Below are positions 8,053-16,717 of a DNA stretch of 64,000 nt, piece by piece. Where the stretch lies: assembly GCA_903865935.1 (NCBI GenBank), contig CAIPLT010000002.1:1-64000 (forward strand), read 5' to 3'. The notes beneath the pieces were generated by a model. The model searched no databases, had not been told where the DNA came from, and saw only the letters and a list, made by a program, of their open reading frames with translations. Both the position numbers and the translations under genes were made by a program. The stretch comes from Caldifarciminota bacterium. Lineage in GTDB: Bacteria; Hydrothermota; Tepidihabitantia; Tepidihabitantales; CAIPLT01. Numbering within the stretch: the stretch's first letter is position 1; each line of letters starts with the position of its first letter.

Positions 8053-9614
8053 TATGCAACCTTTGTTTTACTTTTAAAATAATATATTACTATCCCAGCT
8101 AAAATTGATGCAACGAGTATAAATGGCGCAATACCAAAAGTCCAGGGATTTGCGATAACCTCTTGAGGGAAAAGAGCTCTAACCGACGGTAAAGTGATAG
8201 TTCGCCAGGATAGAGATAGTGCAAAAACTCCTAATACTACACATAATGCTGATAATGCATTCATCGGAGCCCACATGGTAAAACTCGGATCCCGCACTCG
8301 CGGAGAGCATTTTGATTTTGTGCCTTGAAAAGCTAATAGGAATTTTATGAAATATAACGTTGTCATTATACTGCCAAATATGCTTACGATGATTAATATT
8401 ATTGATGTAATATTTAAACCATTGGGATTAATTTTAATAATAGCGTCAAACATAATCCATTTTGAAAAAAACCCGTTTAATGGCGGGACTCCGCAAAGTG
8501 CTAAAACCGCAAATAAGCAAGCAAAAAAAGTTATCGGTAATTTAGATGCGATGCCCTGAAAGCTATCTAGATTTGTGGTTTTTGTCCAGTATTCGACCGA
8601 ACCAGCAGTTAGAAAAAGTACTGGCTGAAAAGCGAGATAATTAATCGAATTCAGAACTGCACTCGCATAGCCTAAAGGATTAGCGCAACCAATACCGATA
8701 AATATGAAACCGATCTGCGTTATTGATGCAAAATTAAGTAGGTGGTAGGAATCTTTTGTTCTGATTGCCATTAAACATGCAATAATAATACTAATGCTTC
8801 CAACCGCTAAAATAATAAACCGAACCAATGAAGTACCACTGATATCAAATATATAATATGACAGACGTATTAATAAATAAACACCGATTATCTTTTCAAA
8901 AATCATCGGTATTAATGTATAGATTGTTATCGGTGTTGATTTGGTAAGCTTCAATGTCCACCATTGAAACGGTATGATACCAATTTTACCAATTATACCG
9001 ATTAAAATTAGTAAATACGCATAAACTAATGATGAATTATACGGTATTAATTTGGGGTCACTAATAATTGATGCGTTACCAGTGCGAAATATTAATATTG
9101 AAATACCCAAAGAAATTAGAACATTAAAGAGAATTAAAGACAAAAAGGATTGATTCTTGGTCGATGTAGATTCTTCAGATGAAACAGTCAATAACACATA
9201 AAAGAGAATCGATAAAACGATTGAAAAGAAAAGAAATAATAAAAGGTTGTTAGCGAGAATCATCCCATTAGCTGCTGCAATTGATAACAGCAGATAGAAA
9301 TAGTATACACCAAAATGTTTTAATCCTCGCATATAACGGAAAGAGTATAACACGATTACAAAACTGACGACTGCGATCCCTAAAAGTACTATACCGCTGA
9401 ATTGGTCAAGAAAGAAACTAAACTTAATATTACCGAGTTGAAAAAGGTTAAATTCATGAATGACCGGTTTGCGTGTTGTAATAAAAAGGTACAAAGAATA
9501 GTATAAAGTCAAAATTGTTCCCAAGAAATTAAATTCATTACGCAATCGGTAAATTACAAATCCTAAAATGCCCGCGCTTGCCGGAATAATAAATACTAAT
9601 AACAAAGGATTCAT
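8052..9614 (-). CDS. Proton-translocating antiporter-like subunit (NuoL/M/N, HyfB/F family)
   Basis: The 520-residue protein consists of about 14 hydrophobic helices and belongs to the proton-conducting NADH dehydrogenase/Mrp antiporter family. Conserved elements include the helix GKIGIIPFQWWTLKLTKSTP (Lys in a broken helix) and LALCGVPPLNGFFSKW. It is the only such subunit in this cluster, fewer than in Hyf or Mbh complexes. It probably couples electron flow in the hydrogenase arm to ion movement. It overlaps the large subunit gene by four bases. Confidence 0.9.
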   Translation of the reverse strand: MNPLLLVFIIPASAGILGFVIYRLRNEFNFLGTILTLYYSLYLFITTRKPVIHEFNLFQLGNIKFSFFLDQFSGIVLLGIAVVSFVIVLYSFRYMRGLKHFGVYYFYLLLSIAAANGMILANNLLLFLFFSIVLSILFYVLLTVSSEESTSTKNQSFLSLILFNVLISLGISILIFRTGNASIISDPKLIPYNSSLVYAYLLILIGIIGKIGIIPFQWWTLKLTKSTPITIYTLIPMIFEKIIGVYLLIRLSYYIFDISGTSLVRFIILAVGSISIIIACLMAIRTKDSYHLLNFASITQIGFIFIGIGCANPLGYASAVLNSINYLAFQPVLFLTAGSVEYWTKTTNLDSFQGIASKLPITFFACLFAVLALCGVPPLNGFFSKWIMFDAIIKINPNGLNITSIILIIVSIFGSIMTTLYFIKFLLAFQGTKSKCSPRVRDPSFTMWAPMNALSALCVVLGVFALSLSWRTITLPSVRALFPQEVIANPWTFGIAPFILVASILAGIVIYYFKSKTKVA

Positions 9615-10792
9615 TTATTTAAATGAGGGAACATTTTGTTAGTTTTTTCCCAGGAAAGCTCTAAGAGTTGCTTGCCGGTATAACGCTCTTTACCATCCTC
9701 AAATGCTGCCATTCGTTCAGTACAGCAATAGCATGGGTCAACTGCGGCAAGGCACAAAGCGGCATCAGCAATTGAATACCCTATTACCGCAACTTCATTA
9801 GAGACGATATTCATAAAGCTGGGTGCTCTAATTTTATGGCGGATTGGTATGTTGGTACCGTCACTGCGAACATAATGAAATACTTCGCCTCTTGGTGCTT
9901 CCGCGCGACCGATTCCTTCACCCGGAGCGATTTCGTCTACTCGATTTTCAATTGGTCCCTGTGGCATCTGTTTTAAACACTGGCGGATTATTTTTATTGA
10001 TTCAAAACATTCTAATAGTCGGACTTTTGCTTTGGCTAAAACATCACCTTCATCAAAGTATATCATGTTCCAGTCGATTTTATCATACGCACAATGTGGG
10101 TCATCCTTTCTGACATCAATTGCAATACCGGAAGCGCGTGCGGTCGGACCAACGACAGCATAATCAATTGCTGCTTGTTTTGTCAATACACCAACATTTT
10201 CCAAACGTGCGAGAATAACTGGATCATCTAAAATCGCTTTAGTGAACATATTGGTTTTTGTTTCAATTTCAGTCAATGCTTTTTCAATCAAAGGAATTTG
10301 TTCAGGTAAAATGTCTCTTCTAACACCACCGACTTTATTCATCGCATAATGATTGCGATTACCCGTTATCATTTCAAATAGGTCCAAAACCAGTTCGCGA
10401 TAACGCCACGCCCACATCCAGACCGTATTGTAACCGATAAAGTGCCCTGCTAAACCTAACCAAAGTAAGTGAGAATGTATGCGTTCTAACTCATGGATTA
10501 TCGTTCTGATATACTGGGCGCGTTCTGGTACTTCAATTGCAGCTGCATCTTCAACCGCAAGCACAAATGCTAATGGATGCGAATTCGAACAGATACCGCA
10601 AATTCGCTCGACTAAATATGGTATTTGTTCATAAGTCATTTTCTGAGCAATAAATTCATGACCGCGGTGGTTATAACCAAGATTTATTTCAAGACCTATT
10701 ACTTTCTCACCTTCAACAATAAGTTTGAAGAATTCAGGTTCCTCTTGCAGAGGATGATAAGGACCGATTGGGACAATTCTACGGTTACTCAT
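9611..10792 (-). CDS. [NiFe] hydrogenase large (catalytic) subunit, group 4
   Basis: The 393-residue protein is the NuoD-like catalytic subunit. Both nickel-iron ligand motifs are intact: RICGIC near residues 63-68 and DPCYCCTER near the C-terminus, so it is a true hydrogenase and not a NuoD. A further 33 residues follow the CTER motif and may be removed by a maturation endopeptidase, which is not encoded here. The start is ATG 10792, overlapping the upstream gene's stop; a GTG at 10798 is also possible. It evolves or consumes H2 together with the small subunit at 11219. Confidence 0.94.
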   Translation of the reverse strand: MSNRRIVPIGPYHPLQEEPEFFKLIVEGEKVIGLEINLGYNHRGHEFIAQKMTYEQIPYLVERICGICSNSHPLAFVLAVEDAAAIEVPERAQYIRTIIHELERIHSHLLWLGLAGHFIGYNTVWMWAWRYRELVLDLFEMITGNRNHYAMNKVGGVRRDILPEQIPLIEKALTEIETKTNMFTKAILDDPVILARLENVGVLTKQAAIDYAVVGPTARASGIAIDVRKDDPHCAYDKIDWNMIYFDEGDVLAKAKVRLLECFESIKIIRQCLKQMPQGPIENRVDEIAPGEGIGRAEAPRGEVFHYVRSDGTNIPIRHKIRAPSFMNIVSNEVAVIGYSIADAALCLAAVDPCYCCTERMAAFEDGKERYTGKQLLELSWEKTNKMFPHLNK

Positions 10793-11222
10793 AATCACGC
10801 CTCAATGGGTATTTTTCTTCTGGCCAGTCATCGGATGTTAATAAAGGTTTTAGGTTGGGATGGCCTTCGAAATCAATACCCAATAATTCATGCATTTCAC
10901 GTTCAATCCAGTTTGCGGCAGTGTACAGTGGTGCAAGTGATTTAATTTTCGGATTATCTTTAGGCAACAGCGTTTTAATCGTAAAGTAAGTGCCAATTTT
11001 ATCGTAAGAGAAATGGTACAAGATTTCAAATCCTTCACGGGTATCAATTCCAGTCGCAATCGAAAGCCGTAGATGTTTTTCTTTGTATAAGAAAGCTGCG
11101 ACATCAAATATCTGTTCTTTAGTAACTGATATATATAAACGTCGTTCATTATGCTTAAATACTTTCGCCTTTGGAAACTTAACTAAAAATTCTTCTTGCA
11201 GTTTTATCGCTTCTTGTTTCAT
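10785..11222 (-). CDS. NuoC-like hydrogenase subunit (30 kDa subunit family)
   Basis: The 145-residue protein matches the NADH dehydrogenase 30 kDa/NuoC family, also present as a separate subunit in Ech and Mbh hydrogenases. The signature WIEREMHELLGIDFEGHPNLKPLLTSDDW near the C-terminus is diagnostic. It stabilises the catalytic module beside the NuoD-like subunit. It overlaps its neighbours by 4 bases upstream and 8 bases downstream. Confidence 0.92.
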   Translation of the reverse strand: MKQEAIKLQEEFLVKFPKAKVFKHNERRLYISVTKEQIFDVAAFLYKEKHLRLSIATGIDTREGFEILYHFSYDKIGTYFTIKTLLPKDNPKIKSLAPLYTAANWIEREMHELLGIDFEGHPNLKPLLTSDDWPEEKYPLRRDYE

Positions 11223-11635
11223 AGTTTTTGTAATGCTTTAACAACTCCTAATATAATCGCTTCTGGTTTTGGTGGACAACCAGGGATATAAACGTCAACC
11301 GGAATATGTTTATCATACGGTCCTACGACATTGTATGAATCTTCAAACATATGTTTCGAACAGGAACATGTTCCAACACCAATTACTAAACAAGGTTTTG
11401 GTGTTTGTTGATAGACTTGTATTACGCGTGGCAGAGTTTTACGGTTGATGACGCCGGTTACTAATAGAGCATCCGCATGACGGGGAGAGCCGACCAATAC
11501 GATACCAAAACGTTCAACGTCAAAACGTGGGGTTAATGCTGCTAATATTTCAATATCACAGTTATTACACGACGCTGCCGCGACATGGAAAACCCATGGC
11601 GATTTTTTCAATCCCCAAATTCTAAAATCTTTCAT
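11219..11635 (-). CDS. [NiFe] hydrogenase small subunit, NuoB-like
   Basis: This 138-residue protein is the small NuoB-type subunit that holds the proximal [4Fe-4S] cluster. Its ligands are visible in SCNNCDIE, GTCSCSKHMFE and IPGCPPKPEAI. It is short and lacks the extra clusters of group 1-3 small subunits, as expected for group 4. It starts with ATG overlapping the NuoH-like stop. Confidence 0.93.
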   Translation of the reverse strand: MKDFRIWGLKKSPWVFHVAAASCNNCDIEILAALTPRFDVERFGIVLVGSPRHADALLVTGVINRKTLPRVIQVYQQTPKPCLVIGVGTCSCSKHMFEDSYNVVGPYDKHIPVDVYIPGCPPKPEAIILGVVKALQKL

Positions 11636-12543
11636 AATTTAAAAAATGCTAATATTACACCCAATACTGCCAATGGCATTAAACCAACCCAGAAAAACTT
11701 TAGTGCCTGGTCAACTCGCAAGCGGGGGTTTGTATTTTTTATAAGAATAATCAAAACTACAAGTAACAGCAATTTGAGAATTGCCCACCATGTAACAAAT
11801 CCGCCCCAGAAAATAGTAATTAAAAAACATGGCAACAAAAATAGCATCATTGCTTTAGATAGCTTAAAAAGCGCTAAAGCGAATCCCGAATATTCGGTAT
11901 AAACACCTGCCATCAATTCCTGTTCCGCTTCCGCGATATCAAACGGTACATAACCTAATTTTGCTTGCATGCAGATTAGAGCAACAAGCGTTGCAATAAT
12001 GCCAGAAACTGAATATAGTATTGGGCCATGGATGTGTTGATATGTTACAATATCACCAATTCTTATCGTACCACCAGTCTTAATAATTGTGATAATTATC
12101 GCCGTGATGAAAGGCAGTTCATATCCGAAATAAAGCGTCATTTCTCGGGAAGCTCCGACTGCCGCCAAAGGATTTTTAGATGCTGATGCACCAAGAATCG
12201 TAGCTAATGGCGGAAGGGTTAACAGATAGATTAACACTATTAAATCACCTAAGAAAGACATGTTAGGATAGAAATTCATCGTGAAAAGCATAGTTCCGAC
12301 CGCAGTAATTGCGATGATACTTAAAATCGGCGCCATTAGAAATAAAAATCTGGATGCATTTACTGGGATCAGAGTTTCTTTGGATAAAAGTTTGAAGAAA
12401 TCCGCAAATGGCTGAAACCATGGTGGTCCAACGCGCCAATGAATACGGGCCGTGACTTTACGGTCGACCCAAGTTAATAGCATACCAATGATTGAGCTGA
12501 AAAGAAATCCGGGAAAGACTAAAATCCAAAATATCACTTTCAC
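11632..12543 (-). CDS. Membrane anchor subunit, NuoH/EchB/HyfC-like
   Basis: The 303-residue membrane protein has the NuoH family motifs VTARIHWRVGPPWFQPFADFFKLLSKE, GASASKNPLAAVGASREMTLYFGYE and FDIAEAEQELMAGVYTEYSG. It links the catalytic arm to the membrane and forms part of the ion path. The frame is open 37 codons upstream inside the ferredoxin gene, but those codons do not resemble the family. GTG at 12543 overlaps the upstream TGA in a GTGA junction and gives a normal N-terminus, so it is chosen. Confidence 0.93.
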   Translation of the reverse strand: MKVIFWILVFPGFLFSSIIGMLLTWVDRKVTARIHWRVGPPWFQPFADFFKLLSKETLIPVNASRFLFLMAPILSIIAITAVGTMLFTMNFYPNMSFLGDLIVLIYLLTLPPLATILGASASKNPLAAVGASREMTLYFGYELPFITAIIITIIKTGGTIRIGDIVTYQHIHGPILYSVSGIIATLVALICMQAKLGYVPFDIAEAEQELMAGVYTEYSGFALALFKLSKAMMLFLLPCFLITIFWGGFVTWWAILKLLLLVVLIILIKNTNPRLRVDQALKFFWVGLMPLAVLGVILAFFKL

Positions 12544-13010
12544 TGTCGTCTCCAGAATGGGGAACGGGAAATAAACCGTTTGCCGATTATTATCTTTTTC
12601 ACTTCTTTTTCCGTGACATACTTTAAGGCACCAGAAGCGCAACTCGCGACGCATCGCGGACCTGCTTCACGGTCTTTACATTCACTGCATTTTTGTGATA
12701 CATGATGCAATAAACTTTTATCTAAAACACCGAAAGGACACGCCAAGATACATGACTTGCAACCAACACAATGAAAACTTGCCTGTAGAACGAAACCATG
12801 TTCGGTCGCCCTTAAAACTTCAAATGGACATGCCGCTGCGCAGAGCGGCTCATCGCAATGCCGGCAGGCGATCGGGAAATAAGCGGTGTTAGATATCTCA
12901 CCGTATCGGATACGTGATTCGCTAAAGGCACTTTTGCATGCTGCTTCACACGAGCGACAACCGATGCAATAATCTAGGTCTAAATATATTCGTTTCTTAT
13001 TTTCTTCCAT
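12540..13010 (-). CDS. Four-cluster ferredoxin electron-transfer subunit (HycB/HydN-like)
   Basis: The 156-residue protein has four Cys groups: CIGCRSCEAAC, CRHCDEPLCAAAC, CVGCKSCILAC and CSECKDREAGPRCVASC. This is the pattern of the iron-sulfur subunit of DMSO-reductase-family enzymes and of HycB/HydN in formate hydrogenlyase. It probably carries electrons between the formate-dehydrogenase-like protein and the hydrogenase. The gene overlaps both neighbours by one to four bases. Confidence 0.9.
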   Translation of the reverse strand: MEENKKRIYLDLDYCIGCRSCEAACKSAFSESRIRYGEISNTAYFPIACRHCDEPLCAAACPFEVLRATEHGFVLQASFHCVGCKSCILACPFGVLDKSLLHHVSQKCSECKDREAGPRCVASCASGALKYVTEKEVKKIIIGKRFISRSPFWRRQ

Positions 13011-14683
13011 TAAATTATTTTTACTATTTTACCTTTTGCCGGTGAAATTATAATATCATTAGTTATGCTGTCAATTAGCATTGGAAATAGCGAGCGATTT
13101 TCTTTTGAATCAGCATTTACTGAGACAGTATTTATCGGTACAAAATTTGTTATATTAGTTATAAAAACTTTTTCAGCGGTGTTGGTGATAACTTTTAGAG
13201 AATCAGTTTGATTTAATCCTAATTGCTCGGCATTTATTGGATTAATTTTAATGTGATTAGCTTGTTCAAGCAACATTCCACGATAACCGAATGCTGATTC
13301 TTCACCAAGGATTGTTATTTCATTTGTTGATTCTTTCTTAGATTCTAAAAAATTTACCGCTCGTTCAATTACTTCATCAATATTGAGCATTATTTTATCG
13401 TTAATTCTTGACTTAGGGGTAAGCTCAATATCTGGTACAATTTTTTCGATAATTTCTGAAATACTTTTGCTACCATCCACGGGTTTGGCTAAAGGTTTAA
13501 TATTAGCTTTCCCCCATAATGTTTTAATAGTACCTGCTTTTTCAAGTAATGAAGGAACCGGCAAAACCCAATTCGGACGAGTTAGATTATGTAATCTGGT
13601 CGTAGTTGACGTAAAGAATTTCAGGTCCTGTAATTTTGAACTGATAATTGGATAGTAATCAGGGAAAATATCCCCAAAATTTATGATTGCTTTTACTTTC
13701 CCCTGATTGACTGAATTAATTAGTTCCCCGAATTTATTTTTACCGATCGGTAAAGAAACTAACGCTGGGGCACAGAATCTTTTATTATCGGGTGATACGA
13801 TTTGTAGTAATTGGGATAAAGCGGAAAATAACAATGGGTCATCAGTCTTACCAAAGTCGATCGCTGCTAAAATAACTCCATTTGTCAATGTGGTTAAAGA
13901 TTTAGCAATATCTGCAATCTCATTCTCCGACACACCACAACACACGGCGATTGATGGTAATACCTTTCGAACTGTATTGTAATTCTTATCACCGATAATA
14001 CTTTTTGCAGTCTTACCTATCATCCCAATTAATCCTAATAACAGTAATGGTTCAGTCCCGGGTCTTACGGATAAGAATCTATTGGCAAATCCTGCAACTC
14101 TACTTTTTACCGAATCAACATAGAATAAACGGTTATTACGGTCTCGATACTTCGCATCTAATATTGGCTTGGCAAGAAGTGGTATTTTACTGAAAACATC
14201 GCCAATAGCTAAAATTACTTTTGCCTGCTCGATATCTTTTAGTTCAGCATATTTTACATCGGGAAATGAATAGCTGAAAAATGTTTCTGGTTCTAAATAA
14301 CTTCGTACAATGGTTTCAACTTTCAAGGCATTAGCAAAGCTGAGAATCGTATCTAATTCCTCCAAAGTATTATTTGAGTCGAATGTTATAGCGATTTCTT
14401 TTCCAGAATATTCTTTTAATTGATGACTTATCTGGCTTAATGCAATTACCCAATCTATTTTTTTATTGTTAAACAGGGGAGAGGTGAGTCGTTTTTTATC
14501 ATCTATAATACTATTTGCTAAATTACCGCGTGCGCATAACCTACCTTGATTAATCGAAGACTGACTATCATATTCAACTTTTCGAATAAGAAAATCACCG
14601 CGATTAGATGTATTAAGTGATAAATCACATCCGTATAAACAGAATGGGCATACCGTATTAGTTGTTTTCGATATTTCGTTCAT
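13010..14683 (-). CDS. Formate-dehydrogenase/NuoG-like molybdopterin-family subunit without visible Mo ligand
   Basis: The 557-residue protein begins with a [4Fe-4S] motif (C12, C15, C19 and C50 in CPFCLYGCD and GRLCARGN) of the molybdopterin oxidoreductase superfamily. The core domain (about 60-400) includes FLSVRPGTEPLLLLGLIG, which matches the RPGTD region of formate dehydrogenases, and the last 100 residues resemble the dinucleotide-binding domain. Where formate dehydrogenases have Cys or Sec in 'RLChS', this sequence reads VRSYLEPETFF. The DPR motif of the next region reads VDSVKSR. It may therefore be a structural or electron-relay protein like NuoG. No SECIS or in-frame TGA was seen. 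Confidence 0.82.
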   Translation of the reverse strand: MNEISKTTNTVCPFCLYGCDLSLNTSNRGDFLIRKVEYDSQSSINQGRLCARGNLANSIIDDKKRLTSPLFNNKKIDWVIALSQISHQLKEYSGKEIAITFDSNNTLEELDTILSFANALKVETIVRSYLEPETFFSYSFPDVKYAELKDIEQAKVILAIGDVFSKIPLLAKPILDAKYRDRNNRLFYVDSVKSRVAGFANRFLSVRPGTEPLLLLGLIGMIGKTAKSIIGDKNYNTVRKVLPSIAVCCGVSENEIADIAKSLTTLTNGVILAAIDFGKTDDPLLFSALSQLLQIVSPDNKRFCAPALVSLPIGKNKFGELINSVNQGKVKAIINFGDIFPDYYPIISSKLQDLKFFTSTTTRLHNLTRPNWVLPVPSLLEKAGTIKTLWGKANIKPLAKPVDGSKSISEIIEKIVPDIELTPKSRINDKIMLNIDEVIERAVNFLESKKESTNEITILGEESAFGYRGMLLEQANHIKINPINAEQLGLNQTDSLKVITNTAEKVFITNITNFVPINTVSVNADSKENRSLFPMLIDSITNDIIISPAKGKIVKII

Positions 14684-15498
14684 AGGAACGGGTCTTCAAT
14701 ATCCTTTACTTGCTCCCAGGTTAAAACCGGACCATCTTTACAGACAAAATATTTTCCCATCCGGCAGTGTCCGCATTGACCAAGACCGCAAGACATATTT
14801 TTTTCCATAGATAAATATATATTGTTACCATCAAATCCTTTTTCTAAAAGTTTAATTGTGGCAAATTTCATCATGATTGGTGGTCCGCAGACAACACCGA
14901 CCATATTCTTTGTATTGCCAATTAAGTCATCGAGAAGAATGGTAACGACACCAACTTTTCCTTTCCATGAATTATCACCAACATCAACTGATTGCTGGAT
15001 ATCAACACCTTTCCATGTTTTCCAAATCGGTATTTGTTGTTTGTACACGATATCCTGCGAGGTTCGCGCACCATAACGAATATAGATTCTTTTATATTTC
15101 TTAACGTTCTCCATCAAAGCAAAAAATAACGAACGTAACGGTGCTAAACCAACACCTCCACCGATAATATAAATTTCTTTACCTTCATATAATTCAATGG
15201 GGTATCTTATGCCAAATGGTCCACGTACACCCAAAGTTGCTCCAACTTGAAGCGAGAATAGAGCAGATGTGACTTTGCCGACTTTCATAATTGTCATTTC
15301 GAGTTTGTTTTTATCATATGGTGAAGAAGATGGTGTAAATGGTGCCTCTCCAACTCCGGGTATTGTCAACTCAATGAACTGTCCAGCATCAAACGAAAAT
15401 TGATTTCCATTTAAATCTAATACAAACGTTTTAATTGTCGGTGTTTCGTCAATAATATTAGTAATCGTTACTGGAAATGGCTGAAATGGATTATTCAT
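14680..15498 (-). CDS. Sulfhydrogenase gamma-like FAD/NAD(P)H reductase
   Basis: This 272-residue flavoprotein has a ferredoxin-reductase-type FAD domain (about 1-105), an NAD(P)-binding domain starting IYIIGGGVGLAPLRSL, and a C-terminal [2Fe-2S] motif in SCGLGQCGHCRMGKYFVCKDGP. The layout matches HydG of archaeal sulfhydrogenases and PyrK-like reductases. It should exchange electrons between NAD(P)H and the iron-sulfur chain. It overlaps the neighbouring genes by four bases, so all are cotranscribed. Confidence 0.9.
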   Translation of the reverse strand: MNNPFQPFPVTITNIIDETPTIKTFVLDLNGNQFSFDAGQFIELTIPGVGEAPFTPSSSPYDKNKLEMTIMKVGKVTSALFSLQVGATLGVRGPFGIRYPIELYEGKEIYIIGGGVGLAPLRSLFFALMENVKKYKRIYIRYGARTSQDIVYKQQIPIWKTWKGVDIQQSVDVGDNSWKGKVGVVTILLDDLIGNTKNMVGVVCGPPIMMKFATIKLLEKGFDGNNIYLSMEKNMSCGLGQCGHCRMGKYFVCKDGPVLTWEQVKDIEDPFL

Positions 15499-16535
15499 AC
15501 TTTTTCTAAAACTTTCCTTATATCAATTTTACCCATACATACTGAAAAGCAACGACCGCAACCAGAACAGGCATTAAATCCGTAATCATTGGTAAAATTC
15601 ATAAACTTACAGTGGAACCGGTTGCGGAACCGTTTCCAGAATTCAGGTCTTGGTGACATGCCACCGCCAACCCGGGCATAAGCTGAATAATAACACGCAT
15701 CCCAGATTTTATTGCGATGAAATGAATTGTTTTTGGTCGGCTGGTCATATAACAGGAAACAGAAACAGGTCGGGCAGACCATCAGGCAGCCAAAACACTC
15801 GACGCAATCTTTTGCCTGTTCCTGCCAGAATTTTTCATCCTTCCGTTCATTAATCGCTTTTATTAAATCGCTTCGCCAATGCTTGGGATTAATTGTTTCA
15901 AGAATTGCAACCGCTTTATGTCTTTGTAAATCTCGTTCAACTAAATCACTCGAACCAGCTTCTTGAAATAGGTGGTCATTATCTCTTAACAACTTTTCAC
16001 CTTGTTCGCTTGTGGTCTCAAATATATAACCATTATTGATTACGGTCATCACAACATCCGCACCTAATTCCGGGAAAGGTTTTAAACCCAAGAGATTACA
16101 GAAACAGGTTTGTTCAGGTATTGGGCAATCCGTGGCAATTATAAATGTTTTTTCCCGCTGTGCTTTGTAAAATGGTTCTCCGAACTCGTTTTCCAGATAC
16201 ATCTTCTGATGCACCATTAATGGTCTTAAATCACAATTTTTAGCGCCGATGATAATTTGTGGAGTTTTATCTAAATTTATTGTGACTGGAAGTTTGTCTT
16301 CCAATCCCCCGACTTTTTCCTTTTGTTTAAAGAAAAATCCTTTAATTGATTCAATAGGTCGAATTTTCTTAAGTGCTTTATCATAGGGGAAATAAGGGTC
16401 ATTTAATGCATTACTATCTAATTTTCTGTAATGGATTTTATTTTCTAATTCAGTTGGATAATAGACCAAAAACCCTTGAGAAAGTTTTAACAACCAGTTT
16501 CGGAATTTTTCTTTGGGAAGAAATAATATTGCCAT
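15495..16535 (-). CDS. Sulfhydrogenase beta-like iron-sulfur subunit
   Basis: The 346-residue protein matches the HydB family of sulfhydrogenases. Conserved features are GAKNCDLRPL, DCPIPEQTCFC, a [4Fe-4S] motif CVECFGCLMVCPTC and a final CSGCGRCFSVCMGKIDI. It pairs with the HydG-like gamma subunit to form an NAD(P)H-linked module. The frame is open to 16574, but the promoter (16574-16547) and a 21-bp palindrome lie within that stretch, so the ATG at 16535 is the likely start. It is the first gene of the hydrogenase operon. Confidence 0.88.
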   Translation of the reverse strand: MAILFLPKEKFRNWLLKLSQGFLVYYPTELENKIHYRKLDSNALNDPYFPYDKALKKIRPIESIKGFFFKQKEKVGGLEDKLPVTINLDKTPQIIIGAKNCDLRPLMVHQKMYLENEFGEPFYKAQREKTFIIATDCPIPEQTCFCNLLGLKPFPELGADVVMTVINNGYIFETTSEQGEKLLRDNDHLFQEAGSSDLVERDLQRHKAVAILETINPKHWRSDLIKAINERKDEKFWQEQAKDCVECFGCLMVCPTCFCFLLYDQPTKNNSFHRNKIWDACYYSAYARVGGGMSPRPEFWKRFRNRFHCKFMNFTNDYGFNACSGCGRCFSVCMGKIDIRKVLEKV

Positions 16536-16537
16536 TA

Positions 16538-16558
16538 TTTTGCTAAACTTTAGCAAAA
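16538..16558 (-). promoter_or_regulatory. 21-bp perfect palindrome, candidate operator of the hydrogenase operon
   Basis: TTTTGCTAAA (16538-16547), one central base and TTTAGCAAAA (16549-16558) form a perfect inverted repeat. It covers the predicted -10 box and start point and ends two bases before the first ATG of the hydrogenase operon. Position and symmetry suggest a repressor site. I do not recognise the motif as an FNR, Rex or Fur site. Confidence 0.6.
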
Positions 16559-16574
16559 ATAATTCATTTGTCAA
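16547..16574 (-). promoter_or_regulatory. Predicted promoter of the hydrogenase operon
   Basis: On the minus strand TTGACA (16574-16569), a 16-base spacer and TAAAGT (16552-16547) lie 11 bases before ATG 16535. The leader would be about 5 nt and has no SD. The only good promoter seen for the ten genes down to 7432 is this one. Confidence 0.6.
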
Positions 16575-16681
16575 GAAATATATATAAATGTTTTAAAGCA
16601 ATAAATTTTGAAACCTAAATAGAACAAAATAAAAATTAAATACAAATGTCTTTAACAAAATATTCTTTGCAAATTACGCTA

Positions 16682-16710
16682 TTGACAAACCATTTGAATG
16701 TAATTATTCT
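16682..16710 (+). promoter_or_regulatory. Predicted promoter of pheT, leaderless
   Basis: TTGACA (16682-16687), 17 bases and TATTCT (16705-16710) are followed by 7 bases and the pheT ATG at 16718. There is no SD. The promoter lies inside the upstream-extended open frame and so supports the later start. Confidence 0.6.
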
Positions 16711-16717
16711 TAAACCT

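Noticed and set aside
9611-10792. Respiratory complex I NuoD instead of a hydrogenase
   Set aside because: Both pairs of nickel-binding Cys are intact, and NuoE, F, A, J and K are absent.
12544-12654. A 37-residue N-terminal extension of the NuoH-like subunit
   Set aside because: It lies within the ferredoxin gene in another frame, and the GTGA junction at 12543 gives a normal start.
13010-14683. Selenocysteine-containing formate dehydrogenase
   Set aside because: There is no in-frame TGA at the catalytic position, and no Cys either.
16646-16717. A 24-residue N-terminal extension of PheT
   Set aside because: The PheT family begins at MLVSIKW, and the extension contains the predicted promoter.
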